In this document: positions 16,280 to 25,471 of the stretch, in pieces
Numbering within the stretch: position 1 is the first letter of the stretch
Layout of the letters: the number at the start of each line of letters is the position of its first letter
NCBI RefSeq assembly: GCF_023264895.1
Contig: NZ_JAHFUY010000035.1
Span: forward strand, 1-44,918
DNA: 44,918 bases
Direction: 5' to 3'
DNA from: Herbiconiux sp.
Lineage (GTDB): Bacteria > Actinomycetota > Actinomycetes > Actinomycetales > Microbacteriaceae
Position numbers and translations under genes: made by a program
The notes under the pieces: model-generated
Database searches by the model: none
What the model was told of the DNA's origin: nothing
Seen by the model: only the letters and a program-made list of their open reading frames with translations

Positions 16280-17011
16280 TCAGCCGGATGTGTCGGAGGA
16301 GTAGCGCTCGAGCGCCTCCGCGATCGGCCCGTCGAACACGAGCCTCCCGCCGTCGAGGTAGAGCCCGCGCGTGCAGAACCGCCGGAGGTCGCGTTCGTTG
16401 TGCGACACGAAGAAGAGGGTGCGCCCGCCGGCGAGCAGCTCCTCGATGCGCCGGTAGCACTTCTCCCGGAACCCCTTGTCGCCGACCGCGAGCACCTCGT
16501 CGACGAGGATGACGGGCTCCTCGAGCTGCGAGATCACGGAGAACGCGATGCGCACCCGCATGCCACTCGAGAGGTGCTTGTACGGGGTGTCGAGGAAGTC
16601 GCCGATCTCGGCGAACGAGATGATGTCGTCGAACCGCTCGTCGACCTCGCGCCGGGTCATGCCGTGCAGGCCCGCCGTGAGGTAGACGTTGTCGCGCACC
16701 GAGAGGTCCTCGACGAAACCGCCGGTGATCTCGATCAGCGGCGCCACGCCCTCGTGCACCCGCACACGGCCCTCGTCCGGCAGCACGACCTCGGCCACGA
16801 GCTTCAGCAGGGTCGACTTGCCCTGCCCGTTCCGGCCGATCACGCCGATGGCCTCCCCGGGCTGCACCGTGAAGCTCACGTCGCGGAGCGCCCAGAACTC
16901 GCCGGGGCGCGACCGGCGGGTGCTGCCGGCGAAGAGGTCCTTGAAGCTGCGTCGAGCGCGCTTGTTGCGCTTGAAGCGGATGCCGACGCGCTCCACCTCG
17001 ATCACGGCCAT
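16280..17011 (-). CDS. ABC transporter ATPase, Wzt/TagH type
   Basis: This 243-residue nucleotide-binding subunit would power export of a lipid-linked polysaccharide or teichoic-acid-like polymer. Walker A is in IGRNGQGKSTLLK, the signature region reads LSSGMRVRIAFSV, and Walker B is in EPVILVDEVLAVGD. The length and the FKRNKRARRSFKDLF stretch before the ATPase core are typical of Wzt/TagH, which has an N-terminal strand and often a C-terminal substrate-recognition domain. The latter is absent here. The ATG overlaps the permease stop by one base (TGATG), showing tight coupling. Confidence 0.9.
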   Translation of the reverse strand: MAVIEVERVGIRFKRNKRARRSFKDLFAGSTRRSRPGEFWALRDVSFTVQPGEAIGVIGRNGQGKSTLLKLVAEVVLPDEGRVRVHEGVAPLIEITGGFVEDLSVRDNVYLTAGLHGMTRREVDERFDDIISFAEIGDFLDTPYKHLSSGMRVRIAFSVISQLEEPVILVDEVLAVGDKGFREKCYRRIEELLAGGRTLFFVSHNERDLRRFCTRGLYLDGGRLVFDGPIAEALERYSSDTSG

Positions 17012-17814
17012 CAGATCTCCTTCAGCACGGATCGCTCGGACCGCTTGAAGACCAGCAGCCCGATGGCCAGCAGCGCGACCGACATCGCGGCCCCGACCCC
17101 CACCTGGTACCAGTCGAGCTGGTCAGGGAAGAAACCGGCCCGGTAGAGCGAGAACACACCGCTCAGCGGATTGAACGCCGCGAGCGGCTGCAGCGCCTCG
17201 GGCAGGTCGTGGGTGCCGTAGATGATGGGGGAGGCGTAGAAGAGGAACCGCAGAGCGAGCTTGACCGCCCGCTCGAGGTCGCGGAAGAACACCACGAGCG
17301 GTGCCACGATGAGCGCGACCCCCACCGTGAGGGTGGCCTGCAGCAGGATGCCGAGCGGGAACAGCAGCAGCTCCCAGTCGACCGTGGCCCCCGCGACGAT
17401 CGCGAAGGCGGCGAGCACGGGCAGGCTCGCCAGGAACTCGATCCCCTTCGAGAGCACGAGCCGGTTCACCCAGATCGTGCGGGGGATCTTGGTGGAGCGG
17501 ATCAGCTTGGCCTCACGCAGGAACGCCCGCGTCGCATCCGAGACCGTGCCGTTGAACCACATCCAGGCCAGCAGCGCCGTGAGCAGGAACACGATGTAGG
17601 GCTCCGTGCCGACCGGCCGCCGGAACACCTGGGTGAAGACGAACCAGTAGATCCCCGCCATGACGAGCGGATCGAGGATCGACCACAGGTAGCCGAGTGC
17701 GGACGTGGAGTACCTGACGCGCAGGTCTCTCCGGGTGAGGAGGAGCAGCGAATGCCGGTAACGCGACCAGCGGCCACCCTTACGGGCCAAAGGCGCCCGT
17801 GCAGCAACGCTCAC
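17011..17814 (-). CDS. ABC-2 type permease, Wzm/TagG type
   Basis: This 267-residue membrane subunit pairs with the downstream ATPase to export surface glycan. About six hydrophobic segments follow a basic N-terminus with LLTRRDLRVRYSTSALGYLWSILDPL, the usual Wzm/TagG opening. The loop LPEALQPLAAFNPLSGVFSLYRAGFF before the last segments is also characteristic. It is the middle gene of a three-gene unit, starting 39 bp after the nucleotidyltransferase stop. The polymer is not identifiable from this window alone. Confidence 0.9.
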   Translation of the reverse strand: MSVAARAPLARKGGRWSRYRHSLLLLTRRDLRVRYSTSALGYLWSILDPLVMAGIYWFVFTQVFRRPVGTEPYIVFLLTALLAWMWFNGTVSDATRAFLREAKLIRSTKIPRTIWVNRLVLSKGIEFLASLPVLAAFAIVAGATVDWELLLFPLGILLQATLTVGVALIVAPLVVFFRDLERAVKLALRFLFYASPIIYGTHDLPEALQPLAAFNPLSGVFSLYRAGFFPDQLDWYQVGVGAAMSVALLAIGLLVFKRSERSVLKEI

Positions 17815-17853
17815 CTGTGCAAGCCCCTTCGTGATGGATCGAGGCTAACTCTG

Positions 17854-18546
17854 TCACACGAAGAGGTTCGCGCGCTCCAGGTCTTCTGCGAAGTCGACCT
17901 CGACGGCGTAGAGGTCCGAGATGTCGACGGGCTCGATGAGCAGACCGTCCTTCTCGATGGCGAGCTCGAGGCCGCGCTCGAAGTAGTCCTGGTCTCCCAC
18001 ACGCTGCAGGTGACGGATGAAGGAGGCCTTGTCGCGCGCCGAGATGTAGTTGATGCCGACCGCTTCGCCGAGTCCGCCGACGACGGTCTTGGAGAGCTCG
18101 TCGATGTAGCCCTCGGCCGTGGTCGTGTACTTGACCTCCTCGTCGGAGACCTTCGCGGTGTTCACCGTGACGAACGACTGGTCGCGGGCGATCATCGAGA
18201 CCGCGCGGTCGAGCACGGCGGGGTCGAAGACCACGTCGCCGTTCATCCAGAGCACGCCGCCCGAGGTGGAGGCCTGCAGGGCGCGGAGGAGGCTCTTGGA
18301 GGTGTTCGTCTGGTCGTACTCCTCGTTGTAGACGAAGGATGCCTCGGGGAACGCCTCGATGATGTGCTCGAGCTTGTAGCCCACCACGATGGTGACCTTG
18401 GCGTTGGAGCCGAAGGCGTGGTGGATGTTGTCGAACTGCTGGCCCATGATCGTGCGGCCGTCGCTCAGCTCGGTGAGCGGCTTGGGGAGGGATCGGCCGA
18501 GCCGGCTGCCCATGCCCGCGGCAAGAATGACGACCTGCGTGGTCAT
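17854..18546 (-). CDS. NTP transferase, LicC-like (CTP:phosphocholine type)
   Basis: This 230-residue protein has the nucleotidyltransferase N-terminus VVILAAGMGSRLGRSLPKPLTEL, where Gly-rich loop and Lys bind the nucleotide. The metal-binding Asp is in VLWMNGDVVFD, and a second acidic site is in YAVEVDFAEDLERA near the C-terminus. Length and motifs fit CTP:phosphocholine cytidylyltransferase-like enzymes, though sugar- or polyol-phosphate substrates are possible. GAGGAG precedes the chosen ATG. It leads the operon with the Wzm/Wzt exporter, which suggests it activates a building block or decoration for the exported glycan. A 6-bp hairpin (18579-18596) lies in its leader. Confidence 0.8.
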   Translation of the reverse strand: MTTQVVILAAGMGSRLGRSLPKPLTELSDGRTIMGQQFDNIHHAFGSNAKVTIVVGYKLEHIIEAFPEASFVYNEEYDQTNTSKSLLRALQASTSGGVLWMNGDVVFDPAVLDRAVSMIARDQSFVTVNTAKVSDEEVKYTTTAEGYIDELSKTVVGGLGEAVGINYISARDKASFIRHLQRVGDQDYFERGLELAIEKDGLLIEPVDISDLYAVEVDFAEDLERANLFV

Positions 18547-18717
18547 GTTGACTCCTCTTCGTTCCACGAGATGTTCACCGGGTCGTTGCTGACCCGCGAT
18601 TGCCTCGTTCGACTACTCACCGTACTATGACCCGAAAAATACCGGACGCAGAAGAGATGTATCGTGTCTCTTTCGTGATGCATGCCGCGGGGCGCAGTGC
18701 ACGCGACAGAGGATTGA

Positions 18718-18723
18718 TAGGTT
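18718..18723 (+). promoter_or_regulatory. -10 element TAGGTT, leaderless start
   Basis: TAGGTT ends 6 bases before the GTG at 18730. The 183-bp region between this gene and the divergent nucleotidyltransferase gene is AT-richer than its surroundings and holds no gene. Confidence 0.45.
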
Positions 18724-18729
18724 TATCCG

Positions 18730-19977
18730 GTGAGCTCAGAGTCCGACACTCCACCAGCGCAGGGTGCCTCCAGCGGACCCCGCACTCCCAGGCGGACTCC
18801 GGCCAAGGCCTCCGCCTCGACGGCCAAGGCTGCGACGCCGCGGCAGCCGGCCGCCCGCAAGCCCGCGGCCCGCCCCGCGGCCAAACGGCCCGCCGTGAAG
18901 GTCGAAGACGTGAAGGTCGAAGACGTGAAGGTCGAAGACGGGTCGGCTGTCGACGAGATGGTCGTCGACGATCTGGTCGAGGCCGAGCTCGAGGCCTCCG
19001 CCGCCCAGAAGGCGGCTCCCGTCAAGAAGCCCGCCGCGCCCCGCAAGCCGGTGCAGCGCAAGACTCCCGTCAGGAAGCCGGCGGCCACCGCGGCGGACGA
19101 GACGGCCGCACCGGTCGCCACCCGCGCCCCGCGAACGCCGCGCACCCCCCGCACTCCGGCCAAGCCGCGCACGGCACCCGTCCTCCCGCCCTCGGTCGTC
19201 CGCGACCTCGATCCGTCGAAGATCGCGCTGTCGATCTCGGGCCTGTCGAAGAAGTTCGGCAGCACCACGGCGGTCGCCGGCGTCGACATCGACGTGCCGC
19301 AGGGCTCGTTCTACGGCATCGTCGGCCCCAACGGCGCGGGCAAGACCACCACGCTCTCGATGGTCACGGGCCTCCTGCGCCCCGACGGCGGCGTCGTCAC
19401 GGTGCTCGAGCAGGACGTCTGGCGCGATCCCGCCGCCGCCAAGCGCCTCATCGGCGTGCTCCCGGACAGGCTCCGCCTCTTCGACCGCCTCACAGGCCGG
19501 CAGCTGCTGCACTACTCCGGTTCCCTCCGCGGCCTCGACTCCGCCACCGTGCGTCAGCGCAGCGAAGACCTCGCCACGGCCTTCGGGCTCGAGGATGCGC
19601 TCGGCCGGCTGGTCTCGGACTACTCGGCGGGCATGACCAAGAAGATCGCGCTGGCCTGTTCGATGATCCACTCGCCGCGGATCCTGGTGCTCGACGAGCC
19701 GTTCGAGTCCGTCGACCCCGTGTCGGCCGCCAACGTCGTCGAGATCCTCGAGAAGTACGTCACCGGCGGGGGCACCGTCGTGCTCTCCAGCCACAGCATG
19801 GACATGATCCAGCGGGTCTGCGACCGGGTCGCCATCATCGTCGAGGGGAAGGTGCTCGCCAAGGGCACCGTCGACGAGGTGCGGGAGGGCGGAACGCTCG
19901 AGCAGCGGTTCGTGGAGCTGGCCGGCGGCCGCAAGAGCCCTGAGGGGATGGAATGGCTGCTGAGTTCCTCCGACTGA
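18730..19977 (+). CDS. ABC transporter ATPase with long charged N-terminal tail
   Basis: Residues about 160-415 form a standard ABC ATPase of the ABC-2 exporter class. Walker A is GPNGAGKTTT, the signature reads YSAGMTKKIAL in place of LSGGQ, Walker B is RILVLDEPFE, and the switch histidine is in SSHSMD. The first ~155 residues are low-complexity and alternate in charge: Lys/Ala/Pro-rich, then an acidic stretch with three VEDVK-type repeats, then Lys/Arg/Pro/Thr-rich. Such tails are not part of the normal domain and are probably disordered. The GTG start fits a TAGGTT box. The permease gene overlaps its end by 25 bp, so they form one exporter of unknown substrate. Confidence 0.85.
   Translation: MSSESDTPPAQGASSGPRTPRRTPAKASASTAKAATPRQPAARKPAARPAAKRPAVKVEDVKVEDVKVEDGSAVDEMVVDDLVEAELEASAAQKAAPVKKPAAPRKPVQRKTPVRKPAATAADETAAPVATRAPRTPRTPRTPAKPRTAPVLPPSVVRDLDPSKIALSISGLSKKFGSTTAVAGVDIDVPQGSFYGIVGPNGAGKTTTLSMVTGLLRPDGGVVTVLEQDVWRDPAAAKRLIGVLPDRLRLFDRLTGRQLLHYSGSLRGLDSATVRQRSEDLATAFGLEDALGRLVSDYSAGMTKKIALACSMIHSPRILVLDEPFESVDPVSAANVVEILEKYVTGGGTVVLSSHSMDMIQRVCDRVAIIVEGKVLAKGTVDEVREGGTLEQRFVELAGGRKSPEGMEWLLSSSD
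18895..18939 (+). repeat. Three perfect 15-bp tandem repeats
   Basis: The unit GTGAAGGTCGAAGAC occurs three times without interruption and encodes VKVED repeats in the acidic part of the ABC ATPase tail. Confidence 0.95.
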
Positions 19978-21524
19978 GGCTGAGGCTTCTCGGCAACACG
20001 TTCAAGCGCAGCACCCCCGAGCTCACGGGCGTCGTGATCGGCACCGTGCTCGCCCTGGCGGTGACCGTGGCCGCCGTCGTGGCACTCGTGATGCTCCGCG
20101 ACGCCTCCGCCGACCTCGCCCGCAACGCCGTCGTGCTCGGCGGCTCGGTCGTGGTCGCCATCTTCTGGTTCGCACCGCTGCTGCTCTCGCTCCGCGACGG
20201 CATGGACCCGCGCTCGTTCTCGTTGATGGGGCTGACGGCCGACCGCATCGCCCTCGGGCTCGCCGCGGTGGCCTTCGTGAGCCTCCCGGCGATCGTCGTC
20301 ACCATCGTGTCGCTCGCCACCGCGGTCACCTGGTCCGCGTCCCCGGGCACCGCGCTGCTGGCGCTCCTCGCCGGCGTCGTGGCGGCCGTCACGTGCGTGC
20401 TGGGCGCTCGGCTCTCGCTCTCCCTCTCGGCCTTCGCATTCGCGACCCGCCGCGCCCGTGACCTCGGCGCTGCGGGGGCCGTGCTCGCGATCGTCGTGAT
20501 CGTGCCCGGGCTCGTGCTGCTCGGGCTCACCGGCTGGGGCGCCGACGGCGGCGGGTTCTTCTCGACCCTCGAGGGCATCCTCGGCTGGACCCCGCTCGGC
20601 GCCGTCTGGGCCGTGCCCGCCGACGCCGCCGCCGGCCAAGGGGTCTCGGCCGTGCTCAAGCTCCTCATCGCGGTCGCGACCGTCGCCCTGCTGTGGCTGG
20701 CCTGGAAGGGCCTCGTCGCCCTGATGCTGGTCACCCCGGGTCGCGACGTCGAGGTGCGGGAGGCCTCGGGGCTCGGCTGGTTCGCCCGCACCCCCACGAC
20801 CCCGCTCGGTGCCATCGCGGCCCGTTCGCTCACCTACTGGGGCCGCGATCCGCGCTACTACGCCCAGCTCGTGATCGTGCCCGTCGTCCCCCTGGTGGCC
20901 GTGATCGTGTTCGTCTTCGTCGGGCTCCCGATCGAGTACACCGCCCTCCTGCCCGTGCCGCTCATGTGCGTCTTCCTCGGCTGGGTCGTGCACAACGACG
21001 TGGCCTTCGACAACACCGCCGTCTGGCTGCACGTCGTGACCGGCCGCTTGGGCCTCGCCGACCGGATCGGGCGGATGATCCCGGTCGTGCTCATCGCGAT
21101 CCCGCTGATCGGCATCGGCTCGTTCCTCAGCGTGCTCTTCGCCGACGAGCTCGACGCGCTGCCGGCCGTGCTCGGCACGAGCACGTGCCTCGTGCTCGTG
21201 GGGCTCGGCCTCGGCAGCCTCTTCTCGGCGCGCTTCCCGTATCCGGCCAGCCGGCCGGGCGACAGCGCGTTCTCGCAGCCGCAGGCGACCGGTGCCACGA
21301 GCGTGCTGGCCCAGGTGTTCTCCTTCTTCGGCACGGTGGCGCTGTCCACCCCGGCGATCGTGTTCGCCGTGCTGGGTGTCTTCGTCGATCCGGAGTACTA
21401 CTGGCTGTCGCTCTGGACCGGGCTCGGCATCGGCGTGTTCGTGCTCGTGGTCGGCGTGGGCGGAGGCGCGGCGATCTTCAATCGCCGGGGTCCCGAGATC
21501 CTCGCCGCCGCCCTCCGCAACTGA
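19953..21524 (+). CDS. ABC-2-like exporter permease
   Basis: This 523-residue protein has ten or more hydrophobic segments spread over its whole length, for example ELTGVVIGTVLALAVTVAAVVAL and NAVVLGGSVVVAIFWFAPLLL near the N-terminus. It is large for an ABC-2 permease and resembles two six-segment halves joined. The ATG lies 25 bp inside the preceding ATPase gene, implying that the two subunits are made together and form one exporter. The substrate is unknown. Confidence 0.8.
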   Translation: MAAEFLRLRLRLLGNTFKRSTPELTGVVIGTVLALAVTVAAVVALVMLRDASADLARNAVVLGGSVVVAIFWFAPLLLSLRDGMDPRSFSLMGLTADRIALGLAAVAFVSLPAIVVTIVSLATAVTWSASPGTALLALLAGVVAAVTCVLGARLSLSLSAFAFATRRARDLGAAGAVLAIVVIVPGLVLLGLTGWGADGGGFFSTLEGILGWTPLGAVWAVPADAAAGQGVSAVLKLLIAVATVALLWLAWKGLVALMLVTPGRDVEVREASGLGWFARTPTTPLGAIAARSLTYWGRDPRYYAQLVIVPVVPLVAVIVFVFVGLPIEYTALLPVPLMCVFLGWVVHNDVAFDNTAVWLHVVTGRLGLADRIGRMIPVVLIAIPLIGIGSFLSVLFADELDALPAVLGTSTCLVLVGLGLGSLFSARFPYPASRPGDSAFSQPQATGATSVLAQVFSFFGTVALSTPAIVFAVLGVFVDPEYYWLSLWTGLGIGVFVLVVGVGGGAAIFNRRGPEILAAALRN

Positions 21525-21546
21525 CGCACGGCCGGCCCGGCGCGGT

Positions 21547-21552
21547 TAGAAT
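21547..21552 (+). promoter_or_regulatory. -10 element TAGAAT, leaderless start
   Basis: TAGAAT ends 7 bases before the ATG of the DUF3039 gene, with no Shine-Dalgarno sequence between them. Confidence 0.5.
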
Positions 21553-21559
21553 CGACGTC

Positions 21560-21853
21560 ATGACTGGCGCATTCGATCGCACCTCCGAGCCCGGAGCCCT
21601 TCCCGACGGCGGCGGCGGAACCACCACTCTCGACCGGGAGCTCGAGGAGCTCCTCAACACCGAGAACATCGATCCCGGCGACCACGAGCGCTTCTCGCAC
21701 TACGTCGAGAAGGAGAAGATCCTCGAGTCGGCGATGACCGGCAAGCCCGTCAAGGCGCTCTGCGGCAAGAAGTGGACTCCGGGGCGCGACCCCGAGAAGT
21801 TCCCGATCTGCCCCACCTGCAAAGAGATCTACGAGCGCCTACTCGACGAGTAG
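21560..21853 (+). CDS. DUF3039 family protein
   Basis: This 97-residue acidic protein has the C-terminal block VKALCGKKWTPGRDPEKFP followed by ICPTCKEIYERL. Its three cysteines may bind zinc. This block is the hallmark of DUF3039, a conserved actinobacterial family of unknown function. It is a single gene, and its stop lies 6 bp from the stop of the convergent pncB gene. Confidence 0.9.
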   Translation: MTGAFDRTSEPGALPDGGGGTTTLDRELEELLNTENIDPGDHERFSHYVEKEKILESAMTGKPVKALCGKKWTPGRDPEKFPICPTCKEIYERLLDE

Positions 21854-21859
21854 GGGGCC

Positions 21860-23179
21860 CTAGACGGCCTGGAAGACGGTCGGGATGGCCGGCGTGCCCG
21901 AGGCCAGCCGGAAGGCCTGGTCCGGCAGCTCGGCGAGGGCGACCTCGCGGTGGCCTCGTGCCGCCACGACGCCGGCTGCACCGAGGTAGCGCTCGTCGGC
22001 AGTGCCGTCGGCCATCAGGTCGACGTGCAGGGGGCGCCCCGGCGCGTCATCCGGAGCGGCATCGCCCACGAACACCGTCTCCGTCACCGCGGTGCCCGAG
22101 CTGTCGATCATGCGCACCGGATGCTTGCGCCCGCCGTGGGTGGCCTTGTCGGCCGACTTCTTGGCCACCGAGATCCAGCGGCCCTCCGCGTCCTCCCGCG
22201 CCACGAGCTTGTAGACGAGACCGGCGGCCGGATGCCCGGAGCCGGTCACGACGGAGGTCCCGACCCCGAACGAGTCGACGGGCGTGGCCGCGAGGGCCGC
22301 GATGGCGTACTCGTCGAGGTCGTTGGTCACCGTGATCCGCGTGCCCGTCGCCCCGAGTTCGTCGAGCTGCTGCCGCACCATGGCCACGAGGGTGAGCAGG
22401 TCGCCGGAGTCGAGGCGCACCGCGCCGAGACCGGTGCCGGCCACGCGCACGGCCGTGGCCACGCCCTCGGGCACGTCGTAGGTGTCGACGAGCAGGGTGG
22501 TGCCCGCGCCGAGGGTGGCGACCTGCGCCCGGAACGCCTCCTCCTCGGAGTCGTGCAGCATCGTGAAGGCGTGTGCCGCCGTGCCCATCGTGGGCACGCC
22601 CCAGGTGCGGCCCGCCTCGAGGTTCGAGGTGGCTCCGAAGCCGGCGATGTAGGCGGCGCGGGCGGCGGCCACGGCCGAGCGCTCGCCCGTGCGGCGCGAT
22701 CCCATCTCGGCCACGGGCCGGCCGCGGGCGGCGGAGACCATGCGGGCGGCCGCGCCCGCCACCGAGGTGTCGTAGTTCAGCACCGAGAGGATGAGGGTCT
22801 CGAGCAGGACACCCTCCGCGAAGCTCGACTCCACCACGAGCAGCGGTGAGTCGGGGAAGTAGGCCTCGCCCTCCCGGTAGCCGCGGATGCGCCCGGTGAA
22901 GCGGTAGTCGGCGAGCCAGTCGAGGGTGGCGGAGCCCACCACCTCGTTCTCGCGCAGGTAGTCGAGCTCGGCGTCGCCGAAGCGGAAGGCCGAGATCAGC
23001 TCGAGCAGACGGCCCGTTCCCGCGACGACCCCGTAGCGGCGGCCGTGCGGCAGCGAGCGGCCGAACGCCTCGAACACGCTCTGCCTGTCGTGGGTGCCGG
23101 CCCGGATGGCCGCGTCGACCATCGTGAGCTCGTAGCGATCCGTCAAGAGGGCGGTGGAGTCGGCGAGAGGCGCGTTCAC
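21860..23179 (-). CDS. pncB: Nicotinate phosphoribosyltransferase
   Basis: This 439-residue enzyme couples nicotinate to PRPP (with ATP) to form nicotinate mononucleotide in the NAD salvage pathway. Family motifs are visible: the N-terminal [14 protein letters not shown], the region around [10 protein letters not shown], the phosphoribosyl-binding AVRLDSGDL, and FGVGTSVVT near the phosphate site. The length is typical. The GTG start is 6 bases after a TAGGCT box, and the gene is divergent from murI 32 bp away. Confidence 0.95.
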   Translation of the reverse strand: MNAPLADSTALLTDRYELTMVDAAIRAGTHDRQSVFEAFGRSLPHGRRYGVVAGTGRLLELISAFRFGDAELDYLRENEVVGSATLDWLADYRFTGRIRGYREGEAYFPDSPLLVVESSFAEGVLLETLILSVLNYDTSVAGAAARMVSAARGRPVAEMGSRRTGERSAVAAARAAYIAGFGATSNLEAGRTWGVPTMGTAAHAFTMLHDSEEEAFRAQVATLGAGTTLLVDTYDVPEGVATAVRVAGTGLGAVRLDSGDLLTLVAMVRQQLDELGATGTRITVTNDLDEYAIAALAATPVDSFGVGTSVVTGSGHPAAGLVYKLVAREDAEGRWISVAKKSADKATHGGRKHPVRMIDSSGTAVTETVFVGDAAPDDAPGRPLHVDLMADGTADERYLGAAGVVAARGHREVALAELPDQAFRLASGTPAIPTVFQAV

Positions 23180-23185
23180 CCTCCG

Positions 23186-23203
23186 AGCCTAGGCGGCTAG
23201 GCT
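23186..23203. promoter_or_regulatory. Back-to-back TAGGCT -10 elements for pncB and murI
   Basis: On the minus strand TAGGCT (23191-23186) ends 6 bases before the pncB GTG. On the plus strand TAGGCT (23198-23203) ends 8 bases before the murI GTG. The two boxes are 6 bp apart, so polymerases at the two promoters should exclude each other. Confidence 0.5.
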
Positions 23204-23211
23204 GGTCTACC

Positions 23212-24057
23212 GTGAGTGACAGGCCGATCGGGATCTTCGACTCGGGCGTCGGCGGGCTCACGGTGGCGCGGGCGATCCGCGACCAGCTGCCGCGGGAGTC
23301 GCTCCTCTACGTCGGCGACACCGCGCACTCGCCCTACGGGCCCAAGCCGCTCGCCGACGTGCGCCGCTTCGCCCTGGAGGTGCTCGACGATCTCGTGGAG
23401 CAGGACGTGAAGATGCTCGTCATCGCGTGCAACACGGCCTCCTCGGCGATGCTCCGGGATGCGCGTGAGCGCTACAGCGTGCCGGTCATCGAGGTCATCC
23501 AGCCGGCCGTCCGCACCGCGGTGTCGGTCACCCGCAATCACCGGGTCGGCGTGATCGCGACCGAAGGCACCATCCTGTCGCGCGCCTACGACGACGCCTT
23601 CGCGGCCGCCCCCCACCTCGAGCTCTTCAGCCGCGCCTGCCCCGAGTTCGTCGACCACGTCGAGGCCGGCGACACCACGAGCCGCGAGCTCGTGGCCCTC
23701 GCCGAGCACTACCTGCGGCCGCTGGTCGAGAGCGGGATCGACACCCTCGTGCTCGGCTGCACCCACTACCCGTTCCTGAAGGGCGCGATCTCCTACGTGG
23801 TCGGCGACGGCGTGCAGCTCGTCTCGAGCGACACCGAGACCGCCAACGACGTCTACCGCACGCTCGTGCAGAGCGGCATCGAGCGCACGTCGCCCGGGCG
23901 GCCCGTCTACCGCTACGAGGCCACCGGCACGAGCGCCGCCGAGTTCCTCCGCCTCGCCGAGCAGTTCCTCGGCCCCGAGGTCTCGTCGGTCGAGCTCGTC
24001 GAGACCGGCACCATCCCCATCGCCCCGAAATCCCCGACCACGAGGAGCACACCATGA
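23212..24057 (+). CDS. murI: Glutamate racemase
   Basis: This 281-residue enzyme makes D-glutamate for peptidoglycan from L-glutamate without a cofactor. The opening [13 protein letters not shown], the first catalytic cysteine in VIACNTASS, and the second cysteine in [11 protein letters not shown] are all present. The start is a GTG placed by the TAGGCT box. It leads the unit murI-rph-rdgB, overlapping rph by 4 bp (ATGA). That gene order is common in actinobacteria. Confidence 0.97.
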   Translation: MSDRPIGIFDSGVGGLTVARAIRDQLPRESLLYVGDTAHSPYGPKPLADVRRFALEVLDDLVEQDVKMLVIACNTASSAMLRDARERYSVPVIEVIQPAVRTAVSVTRNHRVGVIATEGTILSRAYDDAFAAAPHLELFSRACPEFVDHVEAGDTTSRELVALAEHYLRPLVESGIDTLVLGCTHYPFLKGAISYVVGDGVQLVSSDTETANDVYRTLVQSGIERTSPGRPVYRYEATGTSAAEFLRLAEQFLGPEVSSVELVETGTIPIAPKSPTTRSTP

Positions 24058-24809
24058 CCGAAGCCACCCGCAAAGACGGTCGCACCGTCGACGAGCTCCG
24101 CACCGTCACGATCGAGCGCGGCTGGAGCGACCAGGCCGAGGGGTCGGCCCTGATCTCGTTCGGGCGCACCAAAGTGCTCTGCACCGCCTCCTTCACCAAC
24201 GGCGTGCCGCGCTGGAAGTCGGGCTCGGGGAAGGGCTGGGTCACCGCCGAGTACGCGATGCTGCCGCGGGCCACCAACGACCGCACGGATCGCGAGTCGG
24301 TGAAGGGCCGGATCGGCGGGCGCACCCACGAGATCTCGCGGCTGATCGGCCGGTCGCTGCGGGCCGTGGTCGACATGAAGGCGCTCGGTGAGAACACCAT
24401 CGTGATCGACTGCGACGTGCTGCAGGCCGACGGCGGAACCCGGACGGCCGCCATCACGGGTGCCTACGTGGCTCTCGCCGACGCGATCGAGTGGGCGCGG
24501 GGCAAGAAGTTCATCGGCCAGCGCTCGACGCCGCTGCTCGACACCGTCTCCGCCGTCTCGGTGGGCATCATCGACGGCGATCCGATGCTCGACCTCGCCT
24601 ACGTCGAGGACGTGCGGGCCGAGACCGACATGAACGTCGTCGTGACCGGTCGCGGTCTCTTCGTGGAGGTGCAGGGAACGGCCGAGGGCGCGCCGTTCGA
24701 CCGCACCGAGCTGAACTCGCTGCTCGACCTCGCGCTGAAGGGCACCGCGGAGCTCGCGGCACTGCAGCGCGCGGCGCTCGAGACCTCCACCGCGGGCGCG
24801 GGGGAGTAG
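24054..24809 (+). CDS. rph: Ribonuclease PH
   Basis: This 251-residue phosphorolytic exoribonuclease trims the 3' ends of tRNA precursors. The motifs are intact: [18 protein letters not shown] near the N-terminus, [14 protein letters not shown] with phosphate-site Arg residues, [10 protein letters not shown], and [20 protein letters not shown] with the metal-binding aspartates. The length is normal for an active hexameric RNase PH. It is coupled by ATGA to murI and followed 5 bp later by rdgB. Confidence 0.97.
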   Translation: MTEATRKDGRTVDELRTVTIERGWSDQAEGSALISFGRTKVLCTASFTNGVPRWKSGSGKGWVTAEYAMLPRATNDRTDRESVKGRIGGRTHEISRLIGRSLRAVVDMKALGENTIVIDCDVLQADGGTRTAAITGAYVALADAIEWARGKKFIGQRSTPLLDTVSAVSVGIIDGDPMLDLAYVEDVRAETDMNVVVTGRGLFVEVQGTAEGAPFDRTELNSLLDLALKGTAELAALQRAALETSTAGAGE

Positions 24810-24814
24810 CCGCC

Positions 24815-25426
24815 GTGCGCGTGGTGCTCGCCACCCACAACGCCCACAAGGTCGAGGAGTTCCAGGCCATCCTGGGGTCGGTGCTGCCCGAGCTCGAGAT
24901 CGTCGCCTACGACGGTCCCGAGCCGGTGGAGGACGTCACGAGCTTCGCAGAGAACGCCCTGATCAAGGCGCGCACGGCAGCCCTCCACACGGGACTGCCC
25001 GCCCTCGCCGACGACTCCGGCATCTGCGTCGACGTCATGAACGGCTCTCCCGGCATCTTCTCGGCGCTCTGGGCCGGTCACGGCAAGGGTGCCCAGGCGA
25101 ACCTCGAGCTGCTGCTGGACCAGATGGCCGACATCGCGCCCGAGAACCGCGGGGCGCACTTCGCCTGCACCATCGCGCTGGTCGTGCCCGCCACCGGTGC
25201 CGACCAGACCGGCAGCGAGCACGTGGTGGAGGGGATCTGGCCCGGTGCTCTCGCCACGGAGGCCCACGGCGGAGGCGGTTTCGGCTACGACCCGATCTTC
25301 GTGCCGGAGGGCCACGAGGTCACGGCGGCCGAGCTCACGGCGGCCGAGAAGAACGCAATCAGCCACCGCGGGCGCGCCTTCGAGGCCGCGATCCCGCTGC
25401 TGAGAACGACCCTCATTCCGGATTAG
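24815..25426 (+). CDS. rdgB: XTP/dITP diphosphatase (house-cleaning NTPase)
   Basis: This 203-residue HAM1-family enzyme hydrolyses non-canonical purine nucleotides (XTP, dITP) to monophosphates and so prevents their use in DNA. The N-terminal LATHNAHKVEEF and the central SFAENALIKARTA with LPALADDSGICVD are characteristic, as is GGGGFGYDPIFVPEG near the C-terminus. The GTG start lies 5 bp after the rph stop, so it is the third gene of the murI operon. Confidence 0.95.
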   Translation: MRVVLATHNAHKVEEFQAILGSVLPELEIVAYDGPEPVEDVTSFAENALIKARTAALHTGLPALADDSGICVDVMNGSPGIFSALWAGHGKGAQANLELLLDQMADIAPENRGAHFACTIALVVPATGADQTGSEHVVEGIWPGALATEAHGGGGFGYDPIFVPEGHEVTAAELTAAEKNAISHRGRAFEAAIPLLRTTLIPD

Positions 25427-25459
25427 ACCGATCGGTGGCGTGGTGCTCTCGCGGGCGGC

Positions 25460-25465
25460 TACCGT
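25460..25465 (+). promoter_or_regulatory. -10 element TACCGT, leaderless start
   Basis: TACCGT ends 6 bases before the GTG of the CDF transporter gene, with no Shine-Dalgarno sequence between them. Confidence 0.4.
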
Positions 25466-25471
25466 GGAAGC

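Noticed and set aside
21841..21870. Small palindrome TAGGG-GG-CCCTA at the DUF3039/pncB convergent ends
   Set aside because: The 5-bp arms are made mostly of the two stop codons, too short to call a terminator.
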